Notes: a model not told the origin generated them from the sequence alone. DNA of 64,000 nucleotides from an uncultured SAR116 cluster alpha proteobacterium (GCA_902547925.1 CACCQD010000005.1:1-64000); one strand, 5' to 3'; counted from the stretch's first letter, positions 12,789-23,348 are shown. A program made the numbers and translations.

Positions 12789-13238
12789 ATGACGGTCCAC
12801 GCAGAAAAACGGGTTGTCCGGCACAGCCCGGAACAGCTTTACGCGCTGGTAGCCGATGTGCGCTCCTACCCGCAATTCCTGCCCTGGTGCCTTGCGGCAC
12901 GGATTCGCCATCAGGATGAAATCTCGCTTGCCGCCGATCTGATCATCGGGTTTCGCATGTTCCGCGAGAAATTCACCTCCTATGTCGATCTTGACGCGGG
13001 CGCGCTCGAAATCAATGTCCGCTATGCCGAGGGGCCATTCAGATATCTGACCAACAAATGGCGGTTTCTGCCGCATGAGGAAGGCTGCGAGATCGATTTC
13101 TATGTCGATTTTGAGTTTAACTCACGGCTCCTGCAGTCGGTGATTGAGACCTTGTTTACCGAGGCCGTGCGCCGCATGGTTCAGGCTTTTGAAACACGTG
13201 CGGATGCGCTCTATGGCAAACGGCTCGCCGAAAAATAG
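12789..13238 (+). CDS. ratA: Coq10/RatA family START-like lipid-binding protein
   Basis: 149-residue polyketide-cyclase/START-like fold. In this family the Coq10 type binds ubiquinone and supports respiration, while the RatA name comes from a reported ribosome-association toxin; alphaproteobacterial members next to lipA are usually considered Coq10-like. Visible signatures are RVVRHSPEQLYALVADVRSYPQFLPWC and the C-terminal helix TLFTEAVRRMVQAFETRADALYG. The ATG at 12789 is one base from the lipA stop, so translation is probably coupled. Which of the two roles applies is not decidable from sequence. Confidence 0.8.
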   Translation: MTVHAEKRVVRHSPEQLYALVADVRSYPQFLPWCLAARIRHQDEISLAADLIIGFRMFREKFTSYVDLDAGALEINVRYAEGPFRYLTNKWRFLPHEEGCEIDFYVDFEFNSRLLQSVIETLFTEAVRRMVQAFETRADALYGKRLAEK

Positions 13239-13375
13239 CCGATCCACCCCTGATATGGCGGCAAAATGGCCCCAACGCCCATCCCTGGTGTTGCCCATCC
13301 CGGAGTTTGCAAGTCAGCTATTCAGCCAATTAGCTAGCCGATCGCCTATCAATCACCTAGCGGCTAGCCTGTCGG

Positions 13376-13897
13376 TCAGGCAGGCAACAGCCCGGCCAGA
13401 AGCTGCAAGGCGTGCCGTGTTGCCTGCGCCCTGACCGCCGCTCTGTCTCCGGCGAAAACAACCTTGTCCAGCAGCGCTGTCCCCTCGCGGCGCTGGCTGG
13501 CGAAATACACCAGCCCCACCGGCTTTTCCCGACTGCCGCCACCCGGACCGGCAATCCCGGTGATGGCCACCGCCAACATCGCCAGCTGCGTTTTCGCCAG
13601 CGCACCGGCAACCATCTCCGCCGCGCACTCTGCTGACACCGCGCCATGTGCTGCCAATGTGGCAGTGGTCACACCAAGCAGCTCCATCTTTGCTTCATTG
13701 CTATAGGTCACCAGCCCACGTTCCAGCGCCGCCGAAGACCCGGCAATATCGGTCAGCGCTGCTGCCACCATGCCACCGGTGCAGGATTCGGCGGTGACAA
13801 TCGGGCTTTTGCGGGCGCTTGCCTGAGCCACGATCCGCGCTGCTAATTCTGAAATATCTGCTGAAATATCTACCGAAACTTCTGCCGGTATCTGCAT
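13376..13897 (-). CDS. pncC: CinA C-terminal-domain protein (nicotinamide-nucleotide amidohydrolase)
   Basis: Stand-alone CinA C-terminal domain, 173 residues. The family deamidates nicotinamide mononucleotide to nicotinic acid mononucleotide, recycling pyridine nucleotides. Key motifs: TAESCTGGMVAAALTDIAGSS (catalytic Ser region), GLVTYSNEAKMELLGV, and AITGIAGPGGGSREKPVGLVYFA. The minus-strand ATG at 13897 has GGAGGG just upstream. It is the last gene of the ispDF-pgpA-pncC operon and faces ratA convergently. The first residues contain a small duplication (VSVDISADIS). Confidence 0.9.
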   Translation of the reverse strand: MQIPAEVSVDISADISELAARIVAQASARKSPIVTAESCTGGMVAAALTDIAGSSAALERGLVTYSNEAKMELLGVTTATLAAHGAVSAECAAEMVAGALAKTQLAMLAVAITGIAGPGGGSREKPVGLVYFASQRREGTALLDKVVFAGDRAAVRAQATRHALQLLAGLLPA

Positions 13898-13918
13898 CTT
13901 GTCCCTCCGTTGCCCTGT

Positions 13919-14377
13919 TCAGCCTGCAAGCGAGAACCACTGCGCCAGCCAAAGGCATAGCGCGGCAAACACGCCGGCAATCACATCATCCGCCATGACG
14001 CCAACGCCGCCCGGCCATTTCTCGACCATGCCAATCGGTCCGATCTTGGTGATGTCGAAAAGCCTGAACAGCACAAAGGCTGCCAGCGCCCAGCGCCAGT
14101 CGAGCGGGATCACCAGCAGCGCGATCCATTGTCCGGCAACCTCGTCGATCACCACCTCGGAGGCATCCTTTCTGCCTGTTTCGTTTTGATGATGGTTGGC
14201 GGCGATCGTGCCAAAGATGATCACCAGCAAAATCACGATCTCCAAGAGGCCGGATGACAGGCTGGCAAGGCCAAAGCCGGTCACAACGCCAAACAGCGAG
14301 CCCCAGCTGCCTGGGGCATGGCGCATCTTGCCAAGCGGGCCGACCGTCGCCAGCGCACACCACAGCGCCGGAGTCAT
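13919..14377 (-). CDS. pgpA: Phosphatidylglycerophosphatase A
   Basis: Membrane phosphatase that converts phosphatidylglycerol phosphate to phosphatidylglycerol. The 152 residues contain the family signatures KMRHAPGSWGSLFG, the acidic VIDEVAGQW metal site, FRLFDITKIGP, and GGVGVMADDVIAG, with several hydrophobic segments. Its ATG overlaps the ispDF stop as ATGA (14374-14377), indicating translational coupling. Confidence 0.92.
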   Translation of the reverse strand: MTPALWCALATVGPLGKMRHAPGSWGSLFGVVTGFGLASLSSGLLEIVILLVIIFGTIAANHHQNETGRKDASEVVIDEVAGQWIALLVIPLDWRWALAAFVLFRLFDITKIGPIGMVEKWPGGVGVMADDVIAGVFAALCLWLAQWFSLAG

Positions 14378-15798
14378 GCGCCGCCCATGAACAGCACGCT
14401 GGCCGTGGCCTGCGCGGCAATGCCCTCACCCCGGCCGGTAAAGCCAAGTCCCTCGGATGTTGTTGCCTTCACGCCAATACGAGTGATTGGCAGGCCGCTG
14501 ATCTCAGCAATGCGGGCGCGCATCGCGTCACGACGCGGCGTGATTTTTGGCGTCTCACAGATGATGGTCAGATCAAGATGCCTTAATTCGGCGTTGTGCT
14601 GGGCGCAGCGTTCAACGGCAAAGCGCAGGAATTGGGCGCTGTCGGCATTTTTCCATCTGGCATCCGAAGGCGGAAAATGAAAGCCGATATCGCCATCGCC
14701 AAGTGCCCCGAAAATCGCGTCACACAGCGCATGCAGTCCGACATCACCATCCGAATGCGCCAGGATGCCATGCGGGCTGGGCACGCTGATCCCAGCCAGC
14801 ATAATCGGCCCAGGCGTATCGGCGAATTTATGCACGTCAAAGCCATTGCCCACGCGCAAATCCATCATCTCCGCCATCGTTCCGCTTCCTCCCGCCGAAT
14901 CTTCTTTTGCCAAATCTTTTTTTGCCGGGTCATTTTGGGCCAGCGCGACCAGCATGGCCAGATCATCCTGATGCGTCAATTTCATCAATCTGCGATCACC
15001 CTCAATGGCGGCGATCGGCAACCCGGCGGCCTCGGCGAGGCTGACATCATCGGTGACGGGCCGTGTGCCGTCATGTCCCTCATGCCGCTCATACCCCTCA
15101 TGAAGTGCTAGAATGGTTGCCAGATCAAACATCTGAGGCGTCTGTGCCGCCCAAACGCCATTGCGGTCAATGGTGCCACTGATGCGCCCCGCCTGCACTA
15201 ATTCTTGGATATGTAATGATTCTTGAACATGTGTTGATTTTCGGACATGCGCGGATTTGAGCGTATCAGCCACCGGCAGAACAGGCAGTGCCGCCGGCAC
15301 ATCATCGCTGATTGCTGCGGCCAGCCGGTCAATCACCGCATGGCTGACAAGCGGGCGTGCCGCATCGTGAATGCCGACCAGTTTCGCTCGATTGCTGGTC
15401 ATGTCGACAAATCTGCCGCCACCATCGCTGCCACCCTTGTCGCCGATCCTGTCGCTATTTTCGCTGCCACCAAGCGCGGCCAACCCGGCCTTGACCGATT
15501 GCTGCCGTGTTGCCCCACCGGCGACAATCCGCAGACGCTCATCCTCCATCCGCCGGGGGCCAAGCGCGCGCCGGACGCTGGCCAGATCATCGGGTGGCCC
15601 AACGATGACAATCTCCACCACCGCCGCATGGCTGGCAAAATTATCAACACAGTGACAGAGCACTGGCTTGCCGCTCAAATCCAGAAACTGTTTCGGCGTT
15701 GCCCCCGCCATGCGGCTGCCTGAACCGGCGGCAACAATCACCGCGGCGATGGCTGGCGGCATAGGCGTTCCTGAGTGTTTGTCCGATGCGGCGCTCAT
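14374..15798 (-). CDS. ispDF: Bifunctional IspD/IspF, MEP isoprenoid pathway
   Basis: Fusion of 2-C-methyl-D-erythritol 4-phosphate cytidylyltransferase (IspD, residues ~14-290) and 2-C-methyl-D-erythritol 2,4-cyclodiphosphate synthase (IspF, ~312-474), a standard alphaproteobacterial fusion. IspD shows VIVAAGSGSRMAGATPKQFL and VGIHDAARPLV; IspF shows RVGNGFDVHKF, HSDGDVGLHALCDA and the ATTSEGLGFTGRGEG end. At 474 residues it is longer than usual because of low-complexity insertions in IspD: ENSDRIGDKGGSDGGGRF (~113-130), HVRKSTHVQESLHIQE (~184-199) and the linker near 291-311. These are encoded by degenerate tandem repeats. Confidence 0.93.
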   Translation of the reverse strand: MSAASDKHSGTPMPPAIAAVIVAAGSGSRMAGATPKQFLDLSGKPVLCHCVDNFASHAAVVEIVIVGPPDDLASVRRALGPRRMEDERLRIVAGGATRQQSVKAGLAALGGSENSDRIGDKGGSDGGGRFVDMTSNRAKLVGIHDAARPLVSHAVIDRLAAAISDDVPAALPVLPVADTLKSAHVRKSTHVQESLHIQELVQAGRISGTIDRNGVWAAQTPQMFDLATILALHEGYERHEGHDGTRPVTDDVSLAEAAGLPIAAIEGDRRLMKLTHQDDLAMLVALAQNDPAKKDLAKEDSAGGSGTMAEMMDLRVGNGFDVHKFADTPGPIMLAGISVPSPHGILAHSDGDVGLHALCDAIFGALGDGDIGFHFPPSDARWKNADSAQFLRFAVERCAQHNAELRHLDLTIICETPKITPRRDAMRARIAEISGLPITRIGVKATTSEGLGFTGRGEGIAAQATASVLFMGGA

Positions 15799-16153
15799 AC
15801 GCTACTTATCCCCAAAGGCCGGGATAAAGTAAAGGCCGGGAGAAAATAGAAAATTGAGCAAACAAAGCCAATTCCTCGCCCCGGCCGTATCTTTGATTAT
15901 GACCTTTGACCATTTAACTTTGATCATTAGGCATTGGTCCTTTGCCGCTAATCATGTGCCCTTGATCAATAGGCGTTGATCACGTCCTTTGAACATTTGG
16001 CTTTTTCGGCAAATTTTGCTACGGTTTGCTTAATATTTAGGCGTTTGATCGTCAGGCTGGCCATCGCAATGCTCACTTTATGGGCAATCCATTGTGGCGA
16101 ATGTATCCGTAACCACACCGCAACTTCATAAACCCAAAAGGGACCAATACCCA
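15799..16153. repeat. Intergenic region with three degenerate ~17-bp repeats (divergent ispDF/dusB)
   Basis: This 355-base spacer holds no gene. Three related units lie in one orientation: TTGATCATTAGGCATTG (15920-15936), TTGATCAATAGGCGTTG (15962-15978) and TTAATATTTAGGCGTTTG (16030-16047). They occupy the expected promoter zone for dusB-ntr, so they could be regulatory, but the genome has many such decaying duplications. AAAAGGGA at 16136-16143 serves as the dusB ribosome binding site. Confidence 0.5.
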
Positions 16154-17170
16154 ATGACGCTGACGATCGGCACTGTTGAGATGGCACATGCGGCGGTTCT
16201 GGCGCCGATGTCGGGCGTCACGGATTTGCCGTTTCGCCGTGCCGTGCGCCGTGCCGGAGGCGGTCTTGTCGTCACCGAGATGATTGCCAGCGCGGCGATC
16301 CTGCGCGAGGTGCGCTCGGAAATGCGGAAATTGCGTACCGAGGCGGTGAGCGAGGCCCCCCTGTCAGTGCAGCTTGCCGGCTGGGAGCCACCTGTCATGG
16401 CCGATGCGGCCCGCATTGCTGCCGCGCTTGGGGCCAGTTTCATTGATATCAATATGGGCTGCCCGGCGAAGAAGGTCACCGGAAAACTGTCCGGCTCGGC
16501 ACTGATGCGTGATGAGCGTCTTGCCGGCGCGATAATGGAGGCTGTGGTCGGCGCGGTAGATATTCCGGTCACGCTGAAAATGCGGCTCGGCTGGGATGAT
16601 GACAGCCTGAATGCTGACCGGTTTGCCGTCATCGCTGAGGAGGCCGGCATCCAGATGCTAGCGGTCCATGGGCGCACCCGCTGCCAGATGTATACCGCGG
16701 CTGCCGATTGGCGCAGGATCGCCGATGTCGTGGCTGCGACCCGCCTGCCGGTTCTGGCCAATGGCGATATCCGCAATCTTGCCGATGTGCGCGCTGCCAT
16801 GGCCGAAAGCGGGGCCAGCGGCGTGATGATCGGGCGCGGCGCACAGGGGCGGCCCTGGCTGTTGGCGCAAGCGGGTGATCTGCTGGCTGGCCATGTCGTC
16901 CGTCCCAATCCTGATATCGCCCAGCGGCATCTGCTGATGAAGCTGCATCTCGATGATATGCTCAGCCATTATGGCGACAATGCCATGCGTCTTGCGCGCA
17001 AACACATCGCCTGGTACGCCAACGGCCTTCCCGGCGCGGCGCAGCTGCGTGACATCGCCAATAACAGCACTGACGCCACCGCTGTCTTTGCCGCTGTTGA
17101 CAGTTTCTTCACCGCCCTTGCTGCCTTCAAGTGGGAGTGTAAGTGCGAGGGCGAGAGCGACGCTGCATGA
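16154..17170 (+). CDS. dusB: tRNA-dihydrouridine synthase DusB (NifR3)
   Basis: FMN enzyme that reduces uridines in tRNA. The 338 residues show APMSGVTDLPFRRAVRRAGG, the catalytic Cys in NMGCPAKKVTGKLSGSAL, VTLKMRLGWDD, AVHGRTRCQMY and GVMIGRGAQGRPW. In many alphaproteobacteria this gene precedes ntrBC, as here. The ATG at 16154 is preferred to the upstream GTG at 16094 because the conserved fold begins at once and AAAAGGGA lies upstream. Its stop overlaps the ntrB start. Confidence 0.95.
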   Translation: MTLTIGTVEMAHAAVLAPMSGVTDLPFRRAVRRAGGGLVVTEMIASAAILREVRSEMRKLRTEAVSEAPLSVQLAGWEPPVMADAARIAAALGASFIDINMGCPAKKVTGKLSGSALMRDERLAGAIMEAVVGAVDIPVTLKMRLGWDDDSLNADRFAVIAEEAGIQMLAVHGRTRCQMYTAAADWRRIADVVAATRLPVLANGDIRNLADVRAAMAESGASGVMIGRGAQGRPWLLAQAGDLLAGHVVRPNPDIAQRHLLMKLHLDDMLSHYGDNAMRLARKHIAWYANGLPGAAQLRDIANNSTDATAVFAAVDSFFTALAAFKWECKCEGESDAA

Positions 17171-18306
17171 TGGAGGGCCAGCTTGTCACATCCGGTGATA
17201 CCGGCGCCGTCAGCATTCTGGCGCATTTGCCCAATCCGGTCTTTGTCATTGATGATCAGGATCATTTTACCTATCTTAACAATGCCGCAGAAATGTTCTT
17301 TCAATCCTCACAGGTGATGTTGATCGGCGCGCCGTTGGCAACATTGATCCCTGCGGATTCGCCACTGTTCTCGATGCTGTCACGGGCACGCTCGCAACAG
17401 GTGTCGGTGGCCGACCAGGGTGTTGAATTTGCCAGTCCACGCATCGGTATGAAGCTGGTCAATGTGCAGATCTCGCCCTACGGAGAGCGCGGCCCTGCCG
17501 ACGGGCAGCTCTTGGTGACCATTCAGGAACGCGCCCTTGCTGAACGTCTGCGCGGACAATCGGTTTTTCATGGGGCGGCACGTTCGATCTCGGCAATGGC
17601 GGCGCTTCTGGCGCATGAGGTAAAAAACCCGCTTGCTGGCATCAAGGGGGCTGCCCAGCTGTTGCAGGCCGATCTTGGTGCGGATGATGCTGAGCTGACC
17701 CGCATGATTGTTGAAGAGACGGATCGGATCACCGCGCTTCTTGATCGTATGGAAGGGTTTGCCGGAGGTGCAAATGTCGTTCTGGCACCGGTTAACATCC
17801 ACGAGATTCTTGATCATTGTCTGGTGATCGCCAGCGCGTCTTTTGGCGCGCATCTGTCGGTGTCGCGGTCCTATGACCCCTCACTGCCGGTGATGGAAGG
17901 GCATCGAGATTTGCTCATTCAGGCGTTCATAAATATAATAAAGAACGCCTCTGAAGTAACTGATAATAATGGTGAATTAACTGTAAAAACATCTTACTCC
18001 CGGGGGCGTCGCCTGTCCACCGGAGCGATGCGCACACAGCTCTATGTGCCAATTCAGGTGGAGATTATCGACAATGGGCCGGGCATTTGTCCCGATATCA
18101 GGGATCACATCTTCGATCCCTTCGTGACCGCAAAGCCCGGTGGCTCCGGGCTTGGACTGGCGATGGTCGCCAGCGTTGTTGCCGATCATGGCGGTATGGT
18201 CGAGGTTGATTCCGCCCGTGGTGGGACCGTGTTCCGGATCAATTTTCCCCTTGGCGAGTGCCCGGCGCATAATGTGACGCGCCTGCGCGGCGGTGAGTCG
18301 CGCTGA
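17167..18306 (+). CDS. ntrB: Nitrogen regulation sensor kinase NtrB
   Basis: Cytosolic histidine kinase/phosphatase that, under PII control, phosphorylates NtrC. The 379 residues have an N-terminal PAS domain (about 12-120, [21 protein letters not shown]), the phospho-acceptor H-box ([20 protein letters not shown]) and an ATPase domain with NIIKNASE (N box), DNGPGI (G1) and GSGLGLAMV (G2). There is no membrane segment. ATG codons at 17167 and 17170 both overlap the dusB stop, so coupling is expected; an in-frame GTG at 17143 is less likely. Confidence 0.93.
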   Translation: MMEGQLVTSGDTGAVSILAHLPNPVFVIDDQDHFTYLNNAAEMFFQSSQVMLIGAPLATLIPADSPLFSMLSRARSQQVSVADQGVEFASPRIGMKLVNVQISPYGERGPADGQLLVTIQERALAERLRGQSVFHGAARSISAMAALLAHEVKNPLAGIKGAAQLLQADLGADDAELTRMIVEETDRITALLDRMEGFAGGANVVLAPVNIHEILDHCLVIASASFGAHLSVSRSYDPSLPVMEGHRDLLIQAFINIIKNASEVTDNNGELTVKTSYSRGRRLSTGAMRTQLYVPIQVEIIDNGPGICPDIRDHIFDPFVTAKPGGSGLGLAMVASVVADHGGMVEVDSARGGTVFRINFPLGECPAHNVTRLRGGESR

Positions 18307-19742
18307 TGAACGAGCAGCAACCACATATTCTCGTTGCTGAGGACGACAAATCGGTTCGCCTTGTCGTTCAACAGGCGTTGGCGCGTCAGGGCTATGCCGT
18401 GCAGTCAAGCGGCAATGCTGCCGGTTTGTGGAAACTAATTGAGTCTGGCAAGGGAGACGTGTTGATCACTGATGTGGCTTTGCCGGACGCAGATGCGCTT
18501 GATCTATTGCCCCGTATCATGGAGCGCTACCCAGACATGCCGGTGATCGTGATGAGTGCGCGTTCGACTTTGCTGACCGCGGTCAAGGCACAGGAAACCG
18601 GGGTTTTTGAGTATCTGCCAAAACCGTTTGAATTGCGCGCTCTGATCGAGGTGACGGCGCGCGCTTTGGCCAGTATCGGCACCCACGCAGGAACACCAGC
18701 GCCAAAGGGGCAGGGCGATGAAGCCGGCCCCCTTGTTGGGCGATCACGCCCGATGCAGGAAATCTTCAAGGCCATGGCTCGCGTCGTCCGTACCGATCTG
18801 ACGGTTCTGGTCACCGGTGAGAGTGGCACTGGCAAAGAGCTGGTTGCCCGGGCCCTGCATGATCTGGGCTCGCGCCGGTCGGGCTCTTTTGTTGCCATCA
18901 ATATGGCGGCCATCCCGCAGGATCTGATCGAGTCTGAGCTGTTTGGCCATGAAAAGGGCGCGTTTGTGGGGGCAGACAGCCGCCAGCCGGGCCGCTTTGA
19001 ACAGGCCGAGGGGGGTAGCCTGTTCCTTGACGAGGTGGGCGATATGCCGCCTGAGGCACAGACGCGGCTGTTGCGTGTCCTGCAGGATGGTGAATATCTT
19101 CCTGTCGGGGCGCACCGGCCGGTTCGGGCCAATGTTCGCATTATCGCCGCGACCAATCATGATTTACAAAATCTGATGCAGCAGGGATTGTTCCGCGAGG
19201 ATCTGTTCTATCGTCTGAATGTGGTGCCGCTGCGCCTGCCACCACTGCGGGAGCGCGCCGAGGATATCGGGCCGCTGGTCAATCATTTCCTGATGCAGGC
19301 CAATCAGGCTGGCCTGCCGATCAAGCGGTTTACGCCTGATGCGATGCGGGCGCTCAAGACCTGGTCATGGCCGGGAAATGTGCGCGAGCTGGAAAATCTG
19401 GTCCGCCGGCTGCTGGTTCTGCGCGGCGAGGATGCCATCTCCGGCGAGGCGGTGGAGGCTGAGTTCAAGGTTGCCAGCAGCGCCGCCACCCGCGAGATTG
19501 AAACTGAGAGTCTGGCGGCCTCGGTTGAACAACATATCCGGCGTTATTTCGAGGCGCTTGACGGTGGTTTGCCGGCGCCCGGCCTATACGGCCATGTCCT
19601 GCGGGAGGTCGAGTATCCACTGATTGTTGCAACGCTTGAAATCACCCGGGGCAATCAGGTGCGCGCGGCGGACATTCTGGGGATGAACCGCAACACCCTG
19701 CGCAAGAAAATCCGTGATCTCCGCATCAGGGCAGGGCGATGA
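18306..19742 (+). CDS. ntrC: Response regulator NtrC, with altered GAFTGA loop
   Basis: 478 residues: receiver domain (acidic pocket EDD at 12-14, phospho-acceptor Asp56, Lys in YLPKPF), AAA+ domain (Walker A GESGTGKE 171-178, Walker B GGSLFLDE 236-243) and a Fis-type helix-turn-helix ([18 protein letters not shown]). The sigma54-contacting loop, normally GAFTGA, reads GAFVGA (218-223), replacing the essential Thr. By family knowledge such a change impairs sigma54 activation. NtrC of Rhodobacter capsulatus also lacks the loop and works with sigma70. Start overlaps the ntrB stop by one base. Confidence 0.92.
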   Translation: MNEQQPHILVAEDDKSVRLVVQQALARQGYAVQSSGNAAGLWKLIESGKGDVLITDVALPDADALDLLPRIMERYPDMPVIVMSARSTLLTAVKAQETGVFEYLPKPFELRALIEVTARALASIGTHAGTPAPKGQGDEAGPLVGRSRPMQEIFKAMARVVRTDLTVLVTGESGTGKELVARALHDLGSRRSGSFVAINMAAIPQDLIESELFGHEKGAFVGADSRQPGRFEQAEGGSLFLDEVGDMPPEAQTRLLRVLQDGEYLPVGAHRPVRANVRIIAATNHDLQNLMQQGLFREDLFYRLNVVPLRLPPLRERAEDIGPLVNHFLMQANQAGLPIKRFTPDAMRALKTWSWPGNVRELENLVRRLLVLRGEDAISGEAVEAEFKVASSAATREIETESLAASVEQHIRRYFEALDGGLPAPGLYGHVLREVEYPLIVATLEITRGNQVRAADILGMNRNTLRKKIRDLRIRAGR

Positions 19743-21940
19743 GTATCGTGGGCGCAAAAATAGCGACGCGGAGCTGGTGGCGCGAGGATAATCTTGCCTA
19801 TTTGACGATCCTGTTCACCCTTGGCACGGGGGCGATTACCGCCTACAGCCTGTCGCGCATCGACAGTTTTGATGACAACACCGAAATTCTGACAGGCCTG
19901 CTGCTGGTTGATCTTGTCGCCGTGATCGTTCTTGGTTCGCTTGTTCTCCGCCAGATTTGGCGACTCTGGTCGGAACGCCGCCAGCGTCTTGCCGGCCATC
20001 AGCTGCATTGGCGTCTTGCCATTCTGTTTGGCGGTGTGACCATGATGCCGGCCATCATCATCACGCTGTTTGCGCTGTTCGTTGTCGATTATTCATTGCG
20101 GGGCTGGTTTGCTGAGCGCATTTCAACAGCTGTCACCGGCTCGGTCCAGGTTGCCGATTCCTATTTCCAGGAACATGCAAGCTCGATCAGGAGCGATGTT
20201 CTGACGATGGCCAATGATGTCAACCGCGAGGCATTCCGCCTTGCCAACGACCCTGTGCAGATGGACACCTATCTCAACAATCAGGTGGTGTTGCGCAATT
20301 TGTCTGAGGCGATTATTTTTGATGGCTCGGGCGAGGTGCTGGCGAAATCGCGGTTTGCCTTTGCCGTGACTTTCACCAATCTGCGCAGTGACTGGGTTGA
20401 CCGCGCCAGAGAGGGTGAGATTGTCCTGCTGCGCTCGGATGACACCAACAAGCTGCGCGCTGTGGTCAAGCTGACCAGCTATGTTGATGCCTATCTGTTT
20501 GTGGGGCGTTTCATTGATAAATCGGTGCTCGAAGCCGTTGATACGACACGGCTTGCCGCCTCCGATTATCAGCAGATTGGCATAAGACAGCTTGATCTAC
20601 AGGTCAGCTTTGCCTTTCTGTTTGGCCTTGTCCTGTTGCTGTTGCTGATTGCCGCCTTGTGGATTGGCCTCAATCTGGCAAATGCGATTGTTGAGCCTCT
20701 TGGCTCGGTGATTTCTGTTGCAGAGCAGGTGCGCAGCGGTGATCTGTCACAACGTGTTCCCGAAAATCTGGAGCTTGAGGAGATTTCTCAGCTTGGTGCC
20801 TCCTTCAACCGCATGCTGGACCAGCTCACCCGCAGTCGCGAACAGCTTGTTCAGGCCAACACCCAATTGGACAGGCGGCGCGAATTTACCGAGGCGGTGC
20901 TTGGCGGCGTCTCCTCGGGCGTCATCGGTCTTGATCGCGATGGCAAGGTGACCCTGCCAAATGCCGCGGCGCTGGCGCTTCTTGGCCTCGTTGATGTCAC
21001 GATGATCGGCATGCGTCTTGATGATGTTGTCCCCGAATTCAAATCGCTGCTCACTGTTGTTGGCCGCAAAATGCGCCGCCTGACGGAGGAGCAGATTGTT
21101 CTGTCACGGGGCGCCAACCGGCTCACTATCCGCGCGAAAATTGCTTCGGAAATCGTTGATGGCCGCATCATTGGCTATGTTGTGACCTTTGATGACGTTA
21201 CCGATTTGCTCAACGCCCAGCGCAAGGCAGCCTGGTCAGACATCGCCCGGCGCATTGCCCATGAAATCAAGAATCCGCTGACCCCGATCCAGCTTGCCTC
21301 GGACCGGCTGCTACGCAAATTCAAGCCTAATGACAGCAGGGCGGCCGAACAATTCACCGAATATCTCTCGATCATCTCACGTCAGGTTGGTGATATAGGC
21401 CGCATGGTCGATGAGTTTTCGGCCTTTGCCCGCATGCCGCAACCGGTGATGCAGCCCGTCTCGATGCGTGAACTTGTCGCTGGTCAGGCGAATCTGTTCG
21501 AGACCGAGACTCTGGCGGTTTCGGTGACGGCTGAGCCAGATGATCAGCCATTCTCCGTTTTTGGTGATCCCGGCCTTTTGCGTCAGGCCCTGACCAACCT
21601 CATCCAGAATGCCGCCGACAGCATGGCCGATGCTGGCACACCGAACCCGAGAATTGATTTGTCACTGTCGATTAATAATGGTTTTGTCATCATATCGGTT
21701 GCTGACAATGGTGCCGGATTCCCCGACATGGATCTCAACCAGCTGCTTGAGCCCTATGTCACCAAACGCGAAAAGGGGACCGGGCTGGGGCTGGCGATTG
21801 TAAGCAAAATTGTCGAGGATCATGCTGGCGGTCTTGTCTTAGGGTCTGCGGGGTCTGCGGGGTTAGTCGAGCCTGAGGGGGGTGCTCTGGTGACCATACG
21901 AATTCCAATGTTCGACACGCAGCAGGAGGCAAAGGGCTGA
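19739..21940 (+). CDS. ntrY: Membrane sensor kinase NtrY
   Basis: Integral-membrane histidine kinase paired with NtrX, implicated in nitrogen and redox/envelope responses in alphaproteobacteria. The 733 residues have N-terminal membrane segments (about 18-38, 45-64, 80-105), a periplasmic sensor region, another TM (~285-310), a HAMP domain ([22 protein letters not shown]), a PAS domain, the H-box ([20 protein letters not shown]) and an ATPase domain ([25 protein letters not shown]). Near the end an in-frame 9-bp duplication encodes GSAGSAG. Start overlaps ntrC as ATGA. Confidence 0.93.
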   Translation: MSIVGAKIATRSWWREDNLAYLTILFTLGTGAITAYSLSRIDSFDDNTEILTGLLLVDLVAVIVLGSLVLRQIWRLWSERRQRLAGHQLHWRLAILFGGVTMMPAIIITLFALFVVDYSLRGWFAERISTAVTGSVQVADSYFQEHASSIRSDVLTMANDVNREAFRLANDPVQMDTYLNNQVVLRNLSEAIIFDGSGEVLAKSRFAFAVTFTNLRSDWVDRAREGEIVLLRSDDTNKLRAVVKLTSYVDAYLFVGRFIDKSVLEAVDTTRLAASDYQQIGIRQLDLQVSFAFLFGLVLLLLLIAALWIGLNLANAIVEPLGSVISVAEQVRSGDLSQRVPENLELEEISQLGASFNRMLDQLTRSREQLVQANTQLDRRREFTEAVLGGVSSGVIGLDRDGKVTLPNAAALALLGLVDVTMIGMRLDDVVPEFKSLLTVVGRKMRRLTEEQIVLSRGANRLTIRAKIASEIVDGRIIGYVVTFDDVTDLLNAQRKAAWSDIARRIAHEIKNPLTPIQLASDRLLRKFKPNDSRAAEQFTEYLSIISRQVGDIGRMVDEFSAFARMPQPVMQPVSMRELVAGQANLFETETLAVSVTAEPDDQPFSVFGDPGLLRQALTNLIQNAADSMADAGTPNPRIDLSLSINNGFVIISVADNGAGFPDMDLNQLLEPYVTKREKGTGLGLAIVSKIVEDHAGGLVLGSAGSAGLVEPEGGALVTIRIPMFDTQQEAKG

Positions 21941-23319
21941 TGGTGGGCGACATTCTCATTGTCGATGACGAGCGAGACATCCGCTCGCTGATTGGCATGA
22001 CATTGCAGGATGAAGGCTATTCGACGCATGAGGCAGCAAATGCGCGTGATGCGCGCGACATGCTAGCCTCGCAGCCGCCAAGCCTTGCCATTCTCGATAT
22101 CTGGATGCGTGATTCCGACATGGATGGCCTGGAACTGCTGGAATGGGTCAAGGGCATTTATCCCGACCTTCCGGTGGTGATGATTTCCGGCCATGGCACC
22201 ATCGAGACAGCGGTGCAGGCAATCCGTCAGGGTGCCTATGATTTCATTGAGAAACCCTTCAAGGAAGACCGGCTTCTGCTGATGGTTGAGCGGGCCTTAC
22301 AGGCAAGCCGGCTGGCCCGTGAAAATGCCGAGCTGCGGGCCCGCGCGCCGGAGGAGAGTGAGCCTGAGATTATCGGCCAGTCGCACGCCATCAAGGCACT
22401 GCACACCGCGATTGCGCGCATTGCACCGACCGCCAGCCGGGTGTTGATCAACGGTCCAAATGGCAGTGGCAAAGAGCTGGCGGCACGTCTGATCCACCAT
22501 AAATCTGAGCGCCGTGACGCCCGTTTCGTTGTCGCTAATTGTGCCCGTCTTGCCCCGGAGAAGGTCGATTCCGAATTGTTCGGCTCTGAGAGCCTGCAAT
22601 CCAACCGGCGGATTGTCGGGCTGTTTGAACAGGCCCATAAAGGAACATTATATTTTGATGAAATTTGCGATCTGCCGTTGGAAACCCAGGGCAAGATTGT
22701 TCGAGCCATCACCGAACAGCGCTTTCGCCGGGTTGGTGGCAATGTTGAGGTCGAGGTCGATGTACGGGTGATTTCTGCCTCAAGCCGTGATCTTGCGGAC
22801 AAGATCAGACAGGGGGCTCTACGTGAGGATCTCTACTACCGGCTTGGTGTGGTGCCATTGATAATGCCGCCGCTTTCCGACAGACGCGATGACATTCCGC
22901 GCCTTGCCAAATATTTTGCCAAAACTGTCTCGCGTCGCCTCGGCATGTCACCGCTCAGATTCTCCGATGAGGTTCTGGCCGCCATGCAGAGTTATGAATG
23001 GCCGGGCAATGTCCGGCAATTGCTGAACACGGTCGAGAATATGCTGATCATGATGCCGGCCGATGATGATAGTCCGGTTGGGCTGTCTGCCCTACCGGCT
23101 GAAATTCAGAAAATCTCGCAAGCGGGTATCAATTCTGATATGGAGGGGTTTTGGGCCTTGCCGCTGCGCGGCGCCCGCGAGGAGTTTGAACGCGCTTACA
23201 TGGCCGCCCAGTTCAAACGGTTCGGTGGCAACGTCTCGCGGATGGCCGCTTTTGTGGGGATGGAGCGCTCGGCGTTGCATCGCAAGCTGAAATCGCTCGG
23301 CGTTGATGGCGAAGTGTGA
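21940..23319 (+). CDS. ntrX: Response regulator NtrX, GAFTGA loop missing
   Basis: 459 residues: receiver (phospho-acceptor Asp53 in LAILDIWMRDSDMDG, Lys in FIEKPF), AAA+ domain (Walker A GPNGSGKE 172-179; Walker B GTLYFDE about 235-241) and C-terminal Fis-like DNA-binding helices (SRMAAFVGMERSALHRKL). Where GAFTGA should lie the sequence runs LFGSESLQSNRRIVGLFEQA, so the sigma54-contact loop is absent. The protein probably regulates without sigma54 activation. It overlaps ntrY by one base. Confidence 0.92.
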   Translation: MVGDILIVDDERDIRSLIGMTLQDEGYSTHEAANARDARDMLASQPPSLAILDIWMRDSDMDGLELLEWVKGIYPDLPVVMISGHGTIETAVQAIRQGAYDFIEKPFKEDRLLLMVERALQASRLARENAELRARAPEESEPEIIGQSHAIKALHTAIARIAPTASRVLINGPNGSGKELAARLIHHKSERRDARFVVANCARLAPEKVDSELFGSESLQSNRRIVGLFEQAHKGTLYFDEICDLPLETQGKIVRAITEQRFRRVGGNVEVEVDVRVISASSRDLADKIRQGALREDLYYRLGVVPLIMPPLSDRRDDIPRLAKYFAKTVSRRLGMSPLRFSDEVLAAMQSYEWPGNVRQLLNTVENMLIMMPADDDSPVGLSALPAEIQKISQAGINSDMEGFWALPLRGAREEFERAYMAAQFKRFGGNVSRMAAFVGMERSALHRKLKSLGVDGEV

Positions 23320-23348
23320 GACCAGGGTGCGGCTATGGGTGAGATATC

